Shown here piece by piece: positions 37,181-48,539 of a DNA stretch of 64,000 bases. Source of the DNA: Solilutibacter tolerans. GTDB lineage: Bacteria > Pseudomonadota > Gammaproteobacteria > Xanthomonadales > Xanthomonadaceae. The stretch covers positions 310,001 through 374,000 of the forward strand of contig NZ_FTLW01000004.1 in NCBI RefSeq assembly GCF_900155935.1. Reading direction: 5' to 3'. The notes beneath the pieces were generated by a model. It searched no databases and was not told where the DNA came from. It was given only the letters and a program-made list of their open reading frames with translations. Within the stretch, counting starts at the first letter, position 1; each line of letters opens with the position of its first letter. The position numbers were made by a program, and so were the translations under genes.

Positions 37181-39067
37181 ATGAAACAGATTGCTCTCGT
37201 GATGGGTCTCGCATTCGCCGCACTGCTGCCTGTTCATGCACAGGCGCGGGAAGTGCCAGTCGGAGATTTCTTCAAGGACCCGGAATTCACCAGTGTTTCG
37301 CTTTCGCCCGGTGGCGAATACATCACGGTTTCCAAGCCCCAGGGAGATCGCACCGTACTGGCCGCGTTCCGCGTTGCCGACATGAAGTTGGTGGGTAAAT
37401 GGGATTACGGTGCCGGGCGGCATATCGAGCGCGTGGTCTGGGTCAACGACCAGCGCTTTTTCATGTATCTCACATGGAAAACCGGTCGTTTCGATTTCCG
37501 CGTCGTCACGCCCGACCTGCACGCGTCGAATGTTGATGGCACTGACCGCATCGAGATTCCCAATGGGGGTTTTTATTCGATCGTAGACACACTGGATGAA
37601 GACCCCAACTGGATTCTCGTCCAGCGATCGGTGGATTCGCCCTATCTGTTCCGGATGAACGTCAACAATGCACGCACGGCCACGGTAGCGAGTGCGCCGC
37701 TGCGCTTCGGCAGCTTCCTCGTCGACCATGACGGCAGTCTGCGATACGTGGCTGGCGAGGACGAAAAAGGAAACAACATCACCCTGCAACGGGATGGCGA
37801 TACGTGGACGGAAGTGCATCGTTCGGCGATGGGCGATACCGAGCGTTCTCCGTTGATGTTTGCGCCTGATGGCAAGAACGCCTATTTCCGCGTCAGCGAC
37901 CATGGCGAGGCGGCTTCCATCCACTTGATCGACCCGGCTACTGGCCAAGGGAAAAAAGTTTCATCGAACGCGAATGTTGATCCCGCGACCTATCTGACAA
38001 GTAGCGATGATCGATCGTTGCTGGCAGTTGGTTATGCCGACGGCATGCCGCAATACGACTTCATTGACCGCGAGCATGAGGAAAGCCGTGTCCTTGCTGG
38101 CCTGGTCAATGCTTTCCCCGAGCACGCGGTCAGCTTTCGTGGCATGAGCAAAGATGGTCGCTTCATCCTGGTCAATACGTATAGCGACACCGACCCCGGC
38201 AGCTACTACCTTTACGACCGTCAGAAGGGTCAGGCCAAGTTCCTGTTGTCAGCGATGCAGTGGATCAAGCCCTCGGAGATGTCCGAGATGCGTCCGATCT
38301 CGATCAAGAGCCGCGACGGAGTGCTGCTGCATGGTTACATCACCACTCCGCGCAATAGCGACGGGCGCAATTTGCCGCTGATCCTGCATCCGCACGGCGG
38401 TCCTCATGGCCCGCGTGACTTGTGGCGATTCGATCCCGAAGTCCAGTTTCTGGCGAATCGTGGCTACGCCGTGCTGCAGATCAATTTTCGTGGCTCCGGT
38501 GGCTACGGCAACAAGTTCGAAAGCATGGGCTATCGGAGTTGGGGCACGACAATGATCGACGACATGACCGATGCCGTTGACTGGGCCGTGCGTGACGGTA
38601 TTGCCGATGCAAATCGTATTTGTACCTACGGCGCGTCCTACGGTGGATATGCCGCGCTGCAGTCCGTGGTTCGCAACCCCACCAAGTACAAATGCACGGT
38701 CGGGTATGTCGGCGTCTACAGCTTGCCGCTGATGAAGACCGACGGAGATATCCCGCAGTCGCCATCTGGCATGAATTACCTCAATCGCGTGTTGCCTCAA
38801 AGTGCCTCAGAACAACAAGCGCAATCGGCCGTATACAACGTCGACAAAATCAACATCCCTGTAATGCTGGTTCAAGGTGGCAAGGACGAACGCGTGCCTC
38901 CATCACAGTACCGTGCACTGAAGGAAGCGCTGACCAAAGCCGGCAAACCGGTTGAGGTCGACGTACTCGAAGCCAAAGAAGGTCATGGGTTCTATGACCT
39001 GGATAACCAGATAAACCTGTACACCAAAATGCAGGCTTTCTTCGACAAGCACATCGGCAAGAACTGA
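37181..39067 (+). CDS. Secreted S9-family serine peptidase (prolyl oligopeptidase-like)
   Basis: A 628-residue alpha/beta-hydrolase peptidase with a Sec signal peptide (LVMGLAFAALLPVHAQA), probably periplasmic. An N-terminal beta-propeller-like region of about 380 residues is followed by the catalytic domain: HPHGGPHGPRDLW, the nucleophile Ser in TYGASYGGYAAL, Asp in VQGGKDERVPPSQ, and His in AKEGHGFYD. The layout fits the S9C/acylaminoacyl-peptidase group. It lies 19 bases after carA and 51 before carB, so it is probably co-transcribed with them. Confidence 0.93.
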   Translation: MKQIALVMGLAFAALLPVHAQAREVPVGDFFKDPEFTSVSLSPGGEYITVSKPQGDRTVLAAFRVADMKLVGKWDYGAGRHIERVVWVNDQRFFMYLTWKTGRFDFRVVTPDLHASNVDGTDRIEIPNGGFYSIVDTLDEDPNWILVQRSVDSPYLFRMNVNNARTATVASAPLRFGSFLVDHDGSLRYVAGEDEKGNNITLQRDGDTWTEVHRSAMGDTERSPLMFAPDGKNAYFRVSDHGEAASIHLIDPATGQGKKVSSNANVDPATYLTSSDDRSLLAVGYADGMPQYDFIDREHEESRVLAGLVNAFPEHAVSFRGMSKDGRFILVNTYSDTDPGSYYLYDRQKGQAKFLLSAMQWIKPSEMSEMRPISIKSRDGVLLHGYITTPRNSDGRNLPLILHPHGGPHGPRDLWRFDPEVQFLANRGYAVLQINFRGSGGYGNKFESMGYRSWGTTMIDDMTDAVDWAVRDGIADANRICTYGASYGGYAALQSVVRNPTKYKCTVGYVGVYSLPLMKTDGDIPQSPSGMNYLNRVLPQSASEQQAQSAVYNVDKINIPVMLVQGGKDERVPPSQYRALKEALTKAGKPVEVDVLEAKEGHGFYDLDNQINLYTKMQAFFDKHIGKN

Positions 39068-39118
39068 TTTACCGAATCGCCGGCAATTGGCAACAAAAAT
39101 CGGCACATTGAGACTGAC

Positions 39119-42100
39119 ATGCCTAAACGCACCGACATAAAAACCATCCTCATCATCGGCGCCGGCCCGATCGTCATCGGTCAGGCCTGCGAATTCGATT
39201 ACTCCGGCGCACAAGCCTGCAAAGCCCTGCGCGAAGAGGGTTATCGCGTGGTGCTGGTGAACTCCAACCCCGCGACGATCATGACCGACCCGGAAATGGC
39301 CGATGCGGTCTACATCGAACCCATCAACTGGAAGTCAGTTGAAAAGATCATCGCCAAGGAGAAGCCCGACGCACTTCTGCCGACGATGGGCGGGCAGACT
39401 GCACTCAATTGCGCGCTGGATTTGGCCGACAACGGGGTGCTGGAAGCACACGGCGTCGAGCTGATCGGTGCATCGCGTGATGCAATCCGCATGGCGGAAG
39501 ATCGCGAATTGTTTCGTGTCGCCATGGATGAAATCGGCTTGGAATGCCCAAAGGCCGAGGTTGCACGCACGTTTGAGCAAGCCGTCGCGACGCAGGCCAA
39601 AGTGGGCTATCCGACCATCATTCGCCCGAGCTTCACCTTGGGCGGCACCGGCGGCGGCATCGCCTACAACAAGGAGGAGTTCGAGGAAATCGCTAAGCGC
39701 GGCCTGGAGCTCTCGCCGGTGCACGAAATCCTGGTTGAAGAATCGGTGCTGGGCTGGAAGGAATTCGAGATGGAAGTGGTTCGCGATACCGCGGACAACT
39801 GCATCATCGTCTGCTCGATCGAGAACCTTGACCCGATGGGTGTGCACACCGGTGATTCGATCACCGTCGCGCCAGCACAAACGCTGACCGACAAGGAATA
39901 TCAGCGCCTGCGCGATGCCTCCATCGCCGTGCTGCGCAAGATCGGCGTGGATACCGGTGGCTCCAACGTGCAGTTCGGCATCAATGCCGAGACCGGCCGC
40001 GTCGTCGTCATCGAAATGAATCCGCGGGTGTCGCGTTCGTCCGCATTGGCATCGAAGGCGACCGGCTTTCCCATCGCAAAAATCGCGGCAAAGTTGGCTG
40101 TCGGCTACACGCTGGACGAGCTCAAGAACGACATCACCGGTGGCCTGACCCCGGCATCGTTCGAGCCGTCAATCGATTACGTCGTCACCAAGATCCCGCG
40201 CTTTGCTTTCGAGAAATTCCCGGCGGCCGATTCGCGTTTGACTACGCAAATGAAATCAGTCGGCGAGGTAATGGCGATTGGCCGTACCTTCCAGGAGTCG
40301 ATGCAAAAGGCCTTGCGCGGTTTGGAGACCGGCAAGGTCGGCTTCGATCCGACGGGCCTGGACTGGAATGACGAGGGCGAATTCGCCCAGCTCAAGCGCG
40401 AAGTAAAAGAAGCCGGGCCGGAGCGTTTGTTCTACCTAGCCGATGCCTTCCGCGCCGGTTTGTCTGCGGAAGACGTGCACACCTTGTCGCATGTCGACCC
40501 TTGGTTCCTGGACCAGATCGAAGACATCATCTCGACTGAAAAGACTATCGCGGATGGCGGGCTTGCTGCGCTCGATGCCGATGCACTGCGCAGCTACAAG
40601 CGCATGGGCTTCTCGGACGCGCGCATCGCCCAGCTGGTCGACACCAACGAGGCGGCGATTCGCGCGCTGCGTCGTGGTTTTGGTATTCGCCCTGTGTACA
40701 AGCGCGTGGATAGTTGCGCGGCCGAGTTCGCCACCAGCACGGCTTATATGTACTCGACCTACGAGGAAGAGTGCGAAGCGAATCCGACCGATCGGGAAAA
40801 GATCATCGTGCTCGGTGGTGGCCCCAATCGCATTGGCCAAGGCATCGAGTTCGACTACTGCTGCGTACATGCCGCGCTGGCACTGCGTGAGGATGGCTAT
40901 GAAACCATCATGGTCAACTGCAACCCGGAGACGGTGAGCACGGACTACGACACGTCTGATCGCCTGTATTTCGAGCCGCTGACGCTGGAAGACGTGCTCG
41001 AGATCATCGAGCTGGAAAAGCCCGCCGGCGTAATTGTGCAGTATGGCGGACAGACGCCACTCAAGCTTGCGCGTGCGCTGGAAGCGAGCGGCGCACCGAT
41101 CATCGGCACATCACCCGAGTCCATCGACCTGGCCGAAGACCGCGAGCGTTTCCAGAAGCTGGTCGAAGACCTCAAGCTTAACCAGCCGCCGAATCGCACT
41201 GCGCGTAGTGCGGAAGAAGCCTTGGTGCTGGCGCGTGAGATCGGCTACCCCTTGGTCGTGCGCCCGAGCTACGTGCTGGGTGGACGTGCGATGGAAGTGG
41301 TGCATGCGGATGCCGACCTCGAGCGCTACATGCGAGAAGCGGTCAAGGTGTCGAATGATTCGCCCGTACTGCTGGACCGCTTCCTCGACAACGCGGTGGA
41401 AGTCGATATCGATGTCATCGCTGACAAGGACGGCAACGTGTTGATCGGCGGCGTGATGGAACACATCGAGGAAGCGGGCGTGCATTCCGGTGACTCCTCT
41501 TGTTCACTGCCGCCGTATTCGCTCTCGCAGAAAGTGCAGGACGAGTTGCGCGTGCAAGTCGTTGCGCTGGCCAAGGCCCTGAATGTGATCGGTCTGATGA
41601 ACACCCAGTTCGCGGTGCAGATGGATGCCGAGGGCGGCCACACCATCTATTTGCTGGAAGTGAATCCGCGTGCCTCGCGCACGGTGCCTTTCGTGTCCAA
41701 GGCGATTGGCCAGCCGCTGGCGAAGATCGCCGCGCGTTGCATGGCAGGCAAGACCTTGGCAGAGCAGGGCGCGACCGAAGAAATCATCCCCGAGTACTAC
41801 TCGGTCAAGGAAGCGGTGTTCCCGTTTGCCAAATTCCAGGGCGTGGACCCGATTCTTGGCCCGGAGATGCGCTCGACCGGCGAAGTCATGGGCGTGGGCC
41901 GCAGCTTCGGCGCCGCGTTCGCGCGTGCGGAAGAAGCTGCCAGCATCCGTGCACCCAAGCCGGGCAAAGCTTTCGTGTCGGTGCGTGATCCTGACAAGAA
42001 GCGTCTCCTTCCCGTCGCGCAGGAACTCATCCGTCGTGGTTTCGAGATCGTCGCCACGCATGGCACCGCCAAGTGGCTACAGGACAACAGCATCGAATGT

Positions 42101-42364
42101 ACTGTCGTCAACAAGGTGATCGAGGGCCGACCGCATATCGTTGACCTCATCAAGAACGGCGAGATCACCTATATCGTCAATACCACCGAAGGCAAGCAGG
42201 CGATCAGCGACTCGTTCTCGATTCGCCGTGAAGCGTTGCAGCATCGCGTCACCTATTCGACGACGATTGCCGGCGCGAAAGCCCTGTTGCATTCGCTAGA
42301 CTTCCGCGACAGTGGCCCGGTGTGGTCACTGCAGGAATTGCACAAGGAACTGCAAGCATCATGA
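39119..42364 (+). CDS. carB: Carbamoyl-phosphate synthase, large subunit
   Basis: A 1081-residue synthase with two homologous ATP-grasp halves. The N terminus begins [23 protein letters not shown] and the second half begins [24 protein letters not shown]-grasp blocks [13 protein letters not shown] and [11 protein letters not shown] are visible, with the MGS-like regulatory domain at the C terminus ([18 protein letters not shown]). It ends in an ATGA overlap with greA. Confidence 0.99.
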   Translation: MPKRTDIKTILIIGAGPIVIGQACEFDYSGAQACKALREEGYRVVLVNSNPATIMTDPEMADAVYIEPINWKSVEKIIAKEKPDALLPTMGGQTALNCALDLADNGVLEAHGVELIGASRDAIRMAEDRELFRVAMDEIGLECPKAEVARTFEQAVATQAKVGYPTIIRPSFTLGGTGGGIAYNKEEFEEIAKRGLELSPVHEILVEESVLGWKEFEMEVVRDTADNCIIVCSIENLDPMGVHTGDSITVAPAQTLTDKEYQRLRDASIAVLRKIGVDTGGSNVQFGINAETGRVVVIEMNPRVSRSSALASKATGFPIAKIAAKLAVGYTLDELKNDITGGLTPASFEPSIDYVVTKIPRFAFEKFPAADSRLTTQMKSVGEVMAIGRTFQESMQKALRGLETGKVGFDPTGLDWNDEGEFAQLKREVKEAGPERLFYLADAFRAGLSAEDVHTLSHVDPWFLDQIEDIISTEKTIADGGLAALDADALRSYKRMGFSDARIAQLVDTNEAAIRALRRGFGIRPVYKRVDSCAAEFATSTAYMYSTYEEECEANPTDREKIIVLGGGPNRIGQGIEFDYCCVHAALALREDGYETIMVNCNPETVSTDYDTSDRLYFEPLTLEDVLEIIELEKPAGVIVQYGGQTPLKLARALEASGAPIIGTSPESIDLAEDRERFQKLVEDLKLNQPPNRTARSAEEALVLAREIGYPLVVRPSYVLGGRAMEVVHADADLERYMREAVKVSNDSPVLLDRFLDNAVEVDIDVIADKDGNVLIGGVMEHIEEAGVHSGDSSCSLPPYSLSQKVQDELRVQVVALAKALNVIGLMNTQFAVQMDAEGGHTIYLLEVNPRASRTVPFVSKAIGQPLAKIAARCMAGKTLAEQGATEEIIPEYYSVKEAVFPFAKFQGVDPILGPEMRSTGEVMGVGRSFGAAFARAEEAASIRAPKPGKAFVSVRDPDKKRLLPVAQELIRRGFEIVATHGTAKWLQDNSIECTVVNKVIEGRPHIVDLIKNGEITYIVNTTEGKQAISDSFSIRREALQHRVTYSTTIAGAKALLHSLDFRDSGPVWSLQELHKELQAS

Positions 42365-42840
42365 ATCATCCCCCTATCACCGCGCGTGGCGCGGCCCGCC
42401 TCCGCGTCGAGCTGGAGGAATTGAAATCCGTGAAGCGCCCAGCGGTTATTCAGGCGATTTCCGAAGCGCGTGCGCATGGCGACCTTAAGGAAAACGCCGA
42501 ATACCATGCCGCCCGCGAACAGCAAGGCTTCATCGAAGGGCGCATCAAGCAGCTGGAAGGTGAGCTGTCGCATGCGCAGATCATCGATGTGACCAAGCTC
42601 GGCGCCGGTGACAAAGTGGTCTTCGGTGCGACGGTTGATCTCATCGATCTGCAGACGGATCAGGAGATCACCTACCAGATCGTGGGTGACCTGGAGGCCG
42701 ACATAAAACTGAAGCTCATCGCGATTTCTTCGCCCATCGCACGCGCGCTGATCGGCAAACACGAAGGTGATGAAGTCACGCTGGAAGCTCCGGGCGGCAC
42801 CAAGGAATACGAAATCACATCAGTTCGTTACGAAGGCTGA
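42361..42840 (+). CDS. greA: Transcription elongation factor GreA
   Basis: A 159-residue factor that rescues backtracked RNA polymerase. The coiled-coil tip has the acidic residues in [28 protein letters not shown], and the C-terminal domain has [16 protein letters not shown]. The ATG at 42361 overlaps the carB stop; an earlier in-frame start at 42322 lies inside carB and was rejected. Confidence 0.97.
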   Translation: MNHPPITARGAARLRVELEELKSVKRPAVIQAISEARAHGDLKENAEYHAAREQQGFIEGRIKQLEGELSHAQIIDVTKLGAGDKVVFGATVDLIDLQTDQEITYQIVGDLEADIKLKLIAISSPIARALIGKHEGDEVTLEAPGGTKEYEITSVRYEG

Positions 42841-43767
42841 GTGAGCGCTACGCCCGTCCAGTTGCTCTTGCCACCGTTGCGGCATTGGCCAAGACCTTTG
42901 CCGCAACGCATCGCGCAAGCACTAGGCCGTGCTGATCGCGTTGATGCATTCGGTGATGCTCTTGATGTGCCTGCGTCGGCGGCCTTGTCACGTTTGGGTG
43001 AAGGCGATCTGGATATTGACCAGATCCGTGCGTATCGGTGGTTGCGTGCGGAGCCCGCGTGGATACGCCCCGACATCAATGGCGCGCGCTTATACGCGGT
43101 TGGCGCGATGCTGCCCATGGATGCGAACGATGTCACATCGTTCGTGCCTGAGCTACAAGCCCTGTTTGATGACGCCAGCTATCAACTGCAAGCCGTGACT
43201 CCGCATCGCTGGTACTTGCGTATGCCGCGTGATGTCGTCGTGCCGCGCTTTGCCACGCCAGCGACTGTCTTGGGCGCTGACCCGTTCGACCATATTCCGG
43301 AAGGCGAAGGCGCGCGTGACTGGCGTGTGCTGGACAACGAAGTGCAGATCACCTTGCACCAGCATCTGCGCAACCTTGAACGACAACAACGCGGCCTGCC
43401 ACCGATCAACGCACTGTGGTGGTGGGGCGATTCCGAATTGCCTGACCCCATGCAAGGCCTGATCCCGACGATTCATTCCGATGATCCCTTGCTGCATGGG
43501 TTGGCACTCACGGCGAACATGCAACCGACAGCACTGCCGATACATTGGCCTGACCATGCGGAAGGCCTGTACGACCTGCAGGGCGTTGCTCGCGACAACA
43601 TCTACGAAAGATGGCTGGAGCCTGCGTTGGATAGCATGGAAAAAGGAATGGCGATGCAATGGATCTGCGAAGAAGGGCCGGTCTTTGACATGAGGAATAC
43701 ACAACGCTGGCGACTCTGGCGCGGGTCATTCCAGCTGCCGGACATCATCACGGACATGCAGGAGTGA
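42841..43767 (+). CDS. rpfE: RpfE-like protein (COG4255 type)
   Basis: A 308-residue protein resembling RpfE of Xanthomonas, named for its place in the rpf (regulation of pathogenicity factors) cluster. Recognisable blocks are LLLPPLRHWPRPLP at the N terminus, LRAEPAWIRPDINGARLYA, HRWYLRMPRDV and ALWWWGDSELPDP. No catalytic motif is evident, although the family is sometimes labelled phosphoglycerate-mutase-like. It starts at GTG directly after the greA stop and overlaps recJ by four bases. Confidence 0.8.
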   Translation: MSATPVQLLLPPLRHWPRPLPQRIAQALGRADRVDAFGDALDVPASAALSRLGEGDLDIDQIRAYRWLRAEPAWIRPDINGARLYAVGAMLPMDANDVTSFVPELQALFDDASYQLQAVTPHRWYLRMPRDVVVPRFATPATVLGADPFDHIPEGEGARDWRVLDNEVQITLHQHLRNLERQQRGLPPINALWWWGDSELPDPMQGLIPTIHSDDPLLHGLALTANMQPTALPIHWPDHAEGLYDLQGVARDNIYERWLEPALDSMEKGMAMQWICEEGPVFDMRNTQRWRLWRGSFQLPDIITDMQE

Positions 43768-45470
43768 CGGTGCTACGGCCCATCGTCCGCAGGCAGGTCG
43801 ATGAGGCAACGTTGACGGAAGGTGACTGGCCCGAACACTGGCCACTCGCATTGCGGCGGGTACATCTGGCGCGTGGCAGCAAAGGGGGCAGCGATGCCAT
43901 GCCCGGCTTGGCCGTGTTGCCGCCACCCACCGGATTGCTCGACCTCGACAAGGCTGTCCCCCTGCTGCGCGAAGGTATCAAGTCGGATGCGCATATCGTC
44001 GTCACCGCCGACTTCGATTGCGATGGCGCGACGGCCTGCGCGGTCGCCGTGCGTGGCCTACGCATGTTGGGTGCCAGGAACGTCTCGTATGCGGTGCCCG
44101 ATCGCATGGTGCATGGCTACGGCCTGACGCCGGGGCTGGTCGATGAGTTGGCCGATATGAACCCCGACATCCTGCTCACCGTCGATCACGGCATCGCGTG
44201 CCATGCCGGTATCGCCGCAGCCAAGTTGCGCGGGTGGCAGGTCATCGTCACCGATCACCACCTGCCCGGCGAGACCTTGCCCATCGCTGATGCGATCGTG
44301 AATCCGCAACGAGCAGGTGATGCGTTCCCCTCCAAGGCTTTGGCAGGCGTCGGTGTGCTTTTCTATGTGCTGCTTGCTATGCGCGCGGCTGCGCGTGACG
44401 CGGGGGAGGAAACAGGTGCCGCCGACCTGACAACATTGCTGGATCTTGTCGCCGTCGGCACCGTTGCCGACATGGTCAAGCTGGATGTCGCAAACCGGGC
44501 ATTGATTGGTGCAGGCCTGCGGCGTTTGAGAAAAGGGCAGGGATGTGTCGGCTTGAATGCCTTGATCGATGTGTCCGACCGTGACGCCACGCGACTGACA
44601 ACCGCTGACATCGGTTACGCCATCGCTCCGCGCATCAATGCCGCGGGTCGACTTGAAGACATGCGCCTCGGCATTGAATGCCTGCTTGGCGACGATGCTG
44701 AGGTTTGCCGCTTGCAGGCAGAGGCTCTTGACGCCATCAACAAGGAACGTCGGCACATGCAGCAGGCGATGGTCGACCAAGCCATCGCACTCCCGGATGT
44801 CATCGACGATGCCATATGCATTCCCTGCGTGTCGGACGAGGACTGGCATCCCGGTGTCGTCGGCCTGGTCGCCTCCAAGCTGAAGGAAAAGTTGCAACGT
44901 CCGGTGTTTGCGTTCGCGCCTGCGGGCGAGGATGAGTGGCGCGGCTCAGCGCGCTCCATTCCCGGGTTCCATCTGCGTGATGCCATCGCCTTGGTCGACG
45001 CACGGCATCCGGGTTTGATCTCGCGCTTCGGCGGACACGCGATGGCGGCAGGCCTCACTTTGCCGCGCGAATCGCTTTCGGCCTTCATCCAAGCCATCAC
45101 GACGGTGGGTAGTGAGCAATCCGAGGCGCTGGCCCAGACCGATGCCTTGCAAAGCGATGGAGAGTTGGATGCAGCATCCCTGGATATCGCCCACGCCTGT
45201 GCACTGCGCGATGGCGGTGCATGGGGGCAGGGCTATCCCGAGCCATTGTTCGACGGTGTGTTTGCTGTGCGTGATTGGCGCATCGTGGGTGAGCGCCACC
45301 TCAAGATGACGCTAGAGCGCGACGGCCATCGCTTCAACGCGATGCAGTTCGATGGCTGGAGCGGTGAGACGCCTGCGACCGAATCGCATGTCGCTTATCG
45401 ACTCACGCCTGACGATTGGCGAGGGGGCGATGCCGTGCAGTTGATCGTGTTGCAGCGGCAAGCTGCTTGA
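43764..45470 (+). CDS. recJ: Single-stranded-DNA-specific exonuclease RecJ
   Basis: A 568-residue 5'-to-3' exonuclease of recombination and mismatch repair. DHH-family motifs are VTADFDCDGATACAV (motif I), LLTVDHGIACHAGI (motif II), VIVTDHHLPGE (DHH, motif III) and TVADMVKLD; the DHHA1 region has RFGGHAMAAGLTLP. GTG at 43764 overlaps the rpfE-like stop; a GTG at 43770 is also possible. Confidence 0.96.
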   Translation: MTVLRPIVRRQVDEATLTEGDWPEHWPLALRRVHLARGSKGGSDAMPGLAVLPPPTGLLDLDKAVPLLREGIKSDAHIVVTADFDCDGATACAVAVRGLRMLGARNVSYAVPDRMVHGYGLTPGLVDELADMNPDILLTVDHGIACHAGIAAAKLRGWQVIVTDHHLPGETLPIADAIVNPQRAGDAFPSKALAGVGVLFYVLLAMRAAARDAGEETGAADLTTLLDLVAVGTVADMVKLDVANRALIGAGLRRLRKGQGCVGLNALIDVSDRDATRLTTADIGYAIAPRINAAGRLEDMRLGIECLLGDDAEVCRLQAEALDAINKERRHMQQAMVDQAIALPDVIDDAICIPCVSDEDWHPGVVGLVASKLKEKLQRPVFAFAPAGEDEWRGSARSIPGFHLRDAIALVDARHPGLISRFGGHAMAAGLTLPRESLSAFIQAITTVGSEQSEALAQTDALQSDGELDAASLDIAHACALRDGGAWGQGYPEPLFDGVFAVRDWRIVGERHLKMTLERDGHRFNAMQFDGWSGETPATESHVAYRLTPDDWRGGDAVQLIVLQRQAA

Positions 45471-45523
45471 ACATATGCACTTTCGATCGAAAAGGATGGG
45501 GCGGCGGTGCCCTGCGCCCGTAC

Positions 45524-45760
45524 TTATCGGGCCGTCTTGCGTTCGGAGATTAGCGTCAGTGCCTCGCCGTAGTGCGCGGCCACGTGGTCGGTCTTGTCGC
45601 TGCGGATCTCGTACTGCGGCCGTTCTGGGCTGGCATGGTGGGTGTGGCCTTTGTAGTCGAAGTCCCGGACATGGATCTTGATGATGTGACCGCTGACCTG
45701 ACCGGCTTCTGAGTTCCAGCCAACGTGGTCGCCCAGCTTGAAGGTGCGCTGCCTGTCCAT
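45524..45760 (-). CDS. DUF2945 / hypervirulence-associated TUDOR-domain protein
   Basis: A 78-residue small basic protein with the DUF2945 pattern: FKLGDHVGWNSEAGQVSGHI, VRDFDYKGHTHHASPERPQYEIRSDKT and a C-terminal HYGEALTLI. Function unknown. The start at 45760 is preceded by a AGGAGG ribosome site on the minus strand. It is the only minus-strand gene between recJ and prfB. Confidence 0.82.
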   Translation of the reverse strand: MDRQRTFKLGDHVGWNSEAGQVSGHIIKIHVRDFDYKGHTHHASPERPQYEIRSDKTDHVAAHYGEALTLISERKTAR

Positions 45761-45885
45761 TCCGACATCCTCCTGATCTTGTGCCGCCAAGCCTGCTTTG
45801 GCTGACCGAAAATCAGTGTGATGGCGGGCCTTAGGCCATGTCAGCTGCTAGAATTGCCGACCGTTTCACCTGAATATCCCACGCC

Positions 45886-47017
45886 ATGATCGAGCTTAAT
45901 CCCGTCCGAGCCCGCATCGCCGACCTGATCGGTCGCCTCGATGCGCTCCGGGGGTTTCTTTGACTACGACGCCAAGAAAGAGCGTCTAGAGGAAGTAGAG
46001 CGGGAGCTGGAAAGTCCCGATGTCTGGAATGACCCGGAACGTGCACAGGCGCTGGGGCGCGAGCGTGCTTCGCTGGACAAGAATGTCAACGGCATCCGCA
46101 GCCTGACCGAAGGCCTGACCGGCGGCAATGAGCTTCTTGAGCTTGCCGAAATGGAAGACGACGAAGAGATTGCATTGGCCGTGGTCGCCGATGTCGATCG
46201 CTTCGAGAAAGATGTCGAGAAGCTGGAGTTCCAACGCATGTTCTCCGGCAAGATGGACAACAACAGTGCGTTTGTGGACATCCAGGCCGGCGCCGGCGGC
46301 ACTGAAGCTCAGGATTGGGCCGAGATGTTGCTGCGCATGTACCTGCGCTGGGCCGAAGGCCGCGGCTGGAAGGTAGAGCTGATGGAAGCCTCGGGCGGTG
46401 ATGTCGCAGGCATAAAGTCGGCCACCTTCCGGGTCGAGGGCGATTACGCCTACGGATGGTTAAAAACCGAGACCGGCGTGCATCGTCTGGTGCGCAAGTC
46501 GCCGTTCGATTCCGACAACCGTCGACACACCAGTTTCACCAGTGTGTTCGTCTCGCCGGAAGTCGATGACAACATCGACATCGAGATCAATCCGGCTGAC
46601 CTGCGCGTGGATGTCTATCGTTCGTCCGGTGCGGGTGGCCAGCACGTCAACAAGACCGAGTCCGCCGTCCGCATCACCCACTTGCCGACGAATATCGTCG
46701 TGGCTTGCCAGAATGGTCGCAGCCAGCACCAGAACCGCGACACCGCGATGAAGATGCTGGCCGCCAAGCTCTACGAGCACGAATTGCAAAAGCGCAATGC
46801 CGAGAAAGATGCGGTCGAAGCCGGCAAGTCAGACATCGGTTGGGGCAACCAAATCCGCAACTACGTACTGGACCAGTCCCGCATCAAGGACCTGCGTACC
46901 GGTGTGGAGCGCAGTGACACGCAGAAGGTGCTGGACGGCGACCTCGACGAATTCATCGAGGCCAGCCTCAAATCCGGTTTGGACGCAGGCGCCAAGCGCG
47001 CCGACATGACGCATTGA
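45886..47017 (+). CDS. prfB: Peptide chain release factor 2 (programmed +1 frameshift)
   Basis: RF2 of about 376 residues, releasing chains at UGA and UAA. The first frame reads 25 codons from ATG 45886 to an in-frame TGA at 45961-45963; the rest is in the +1 frame from GAC 45962 to 47017. The shift site CGG GGG TTT CTT TGA C has the internal Shine-Dalgarno-like GGGGG and the CTT TGA slip of E. coli prfB, so low RF2 raises its own synthesis. The SPF motif ([14 protein letters not shown]) and GGQ ([14 protein letters not shown]) are intact. Confidence 0.97.
45949..45964 (+). promoter_or_regulatory. prfB programmed +1 frameshift site
   Basis: CGGGGGTTTCTTTGAC contains a purine-rich anti-16S pairing site, the slippery CTT codon and the UGA read by RF2 itself. 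The spacing of three bases between GGGGG and CTT matches the known site in E. coli. Confidence 0.95.
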
Positions 47018-47027
47018 TGGAAGTGTG

Positions 47028-48539
47028 ATGAACGAAGAAGCCACACCCGTACAAGACGAGAATAGCCTGATCGCCGAACGTCGGGGCAAGCTGGCCGCGC
47101 TGCGCGGGCAGGGCATCGCGTTCCCGAACGATTTCCGCCGCGCCGACCACGCTGGCGATTTGCAGAGCGCCTACGCCGATGCTGACAAATGGAACGGCGA
47201 GGCCCTGGAGGCCGAAGGTATCCGCGTGTCGATCGCCGGCCGGATGATGGCCAAGCGGATCATGGGCAAGGCGGCCTTCGCCAAGTTGCGTGATGTCACC
47301 GGTGACATCCAGCTGTTCCTGCAATCGGCTGCGCTCGGCGAAGCCTACGATCGCTTCAAGCACTGGGACGTGGGCGACATCCTGGCCGCCGAAGGCAGGC
47401 TCATGCGTACCAAAACGGGGGAGTTGTCGGTCAAGGTCGAAAAGTTGCGCCTGCTGACCAAGTCGCTGCGCCCGTTGCCGGACAAGTGGCATGGGCTGTC
47501 CGATGTCGAGCAACGCTATCGCCAGCGCTACGTCGATTTGATCGTCACGCCCGAAGCGCGCGATGTCTTCGTCGCGCGTTCGAAGGTGATTGCATCGATG
47601 CGCCGTTGGCTCGATGCACGCCGCTTCCTCGAAGTCGAAACGCCGATGATGCATTACATCGCTGGCGGTGCAACGGCGCGTCCGTTCGTGACGCATCACA
47701 ATGCACTAGACCTCGACCTGTTCCTGCGCGTCGCGCCCGAGCTGTATCTGAAACGCCTGGTCGTGGGTGGATTCGAGCGTGTGTACGAAATCAACCGCAA
47801 TTTCCGCAACGAAGGCGTGTCCACCCGCCACAACCCCGAGTTCACCATGCTCGAGTTGTATGAGGCCTACGTCTCCTACACCGAAGTCATGGACCTGACC
47901 GAGGCCTTGATTCGCCATGTGGCCGAAGACGCCATCGGCCAGACCGCGTTGGGATGGGAAGGGCGCGAGATCGACGTCGGCAAGCCGTTCCGGCGCTGGA
48001 AGCTGGAAGAAGCCGTGCGCGAGCTCAATCCGGAAATCAGCGAAGCCGACTGTCGTAACCGTGACGCATTGGCCGCGCACTGCGAGCGGTTGAAAGTCCC
48101 GGTCAAAAAGGGCTACGGGTGGGGCAAGCTGCTGCTCGAAATTTTCGAGAAGACGGTCGAGGGCGGACTGATCCAGCCCACCTTCATCACGCACTATCCC
48201 GTGGAAGTCTCGCCGCTTGCGCGCGAATCCGATACCGAGCCGGGCATCACTGATCGTTTCGAGCTCTTCATCGGCGGCAAGGAGATCGCCAACGGTTTCT
48301 CCGAGCTCAACGACCCCGAAGATCAGGCCGCGCGCTTCCAGGCTCAGGTCGAAGCCAAGGACGCGGGCGATGACGAAGCTATGCATTTCGATGCCGATTA
48401 CATCCGTGCACTCGAAGTGGGCCTGCCACCGACCGGTGGTCTGGGCATCGGCATTGATCGATTGGTAATGTTGTTAACCGATCGCGCGTCGATCCGTGAT
48501 GTGTTGTTGTTTCCCTACATGCGTCCTGTGACAGATTGA
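47028..48539 (+). CDS. lysS: Lysyl-tRNA synthetase (class II)
   Basis: A 503-residue class IIb synthetase. The anticodon-binding OB fold is [25 protein letters not shown]. Motif 2 region is [25 protein letters not shown], and motif 3 is [22 protein letters not shown]. It follows prfB by 10 bases, the usual prfB-lysS pair. ATG 47028 has GGAAG upstream; the adjacent GTG at 47025 is in frame too. Confidence 0.97.
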   Translation: MNEEATPVQDENSLIAERRGKLAALRGQGIAFPNDFRRADHAGDLQSAYADADKWNGEALEAEGIRVSIAGRMMAKRIMGKAAFAKLRDVTGDIQLFLQSAALGEAYDRFKHWDVGDILAAEGRLMRTKTGELSVKVEKLRLLTKSLRPLPDKWHGLSDVEQRYRQRYVDLIVTPEARDVFVARSKVIASMRRWLDARRFLEVETPMMHYIAGGATARPFVTHHNALDLDLFLRVAPELYLKRLVVGGFERVYEINRNFRNEGVSTRHNPEFTMLELYEAYVSYTEVMDLTEALIRHVAEDAIGQTALGWEGREIDVGKPFRRWKLEEAVRELNPEISEADCRNRDALAAHCERLKVPVKKGYGWGKLLLEIFEKTVEGGLIQPTFITHYPVEVSPLARESDTEPGITDRFELFIGGKEIANGFSELNDPEDQAARFQAQVEAKDAGDDEAMHFDADYIRALEVGLPPTGGLGIGIDRLVMLLTDRASIRDVLLFPYMRPVTD

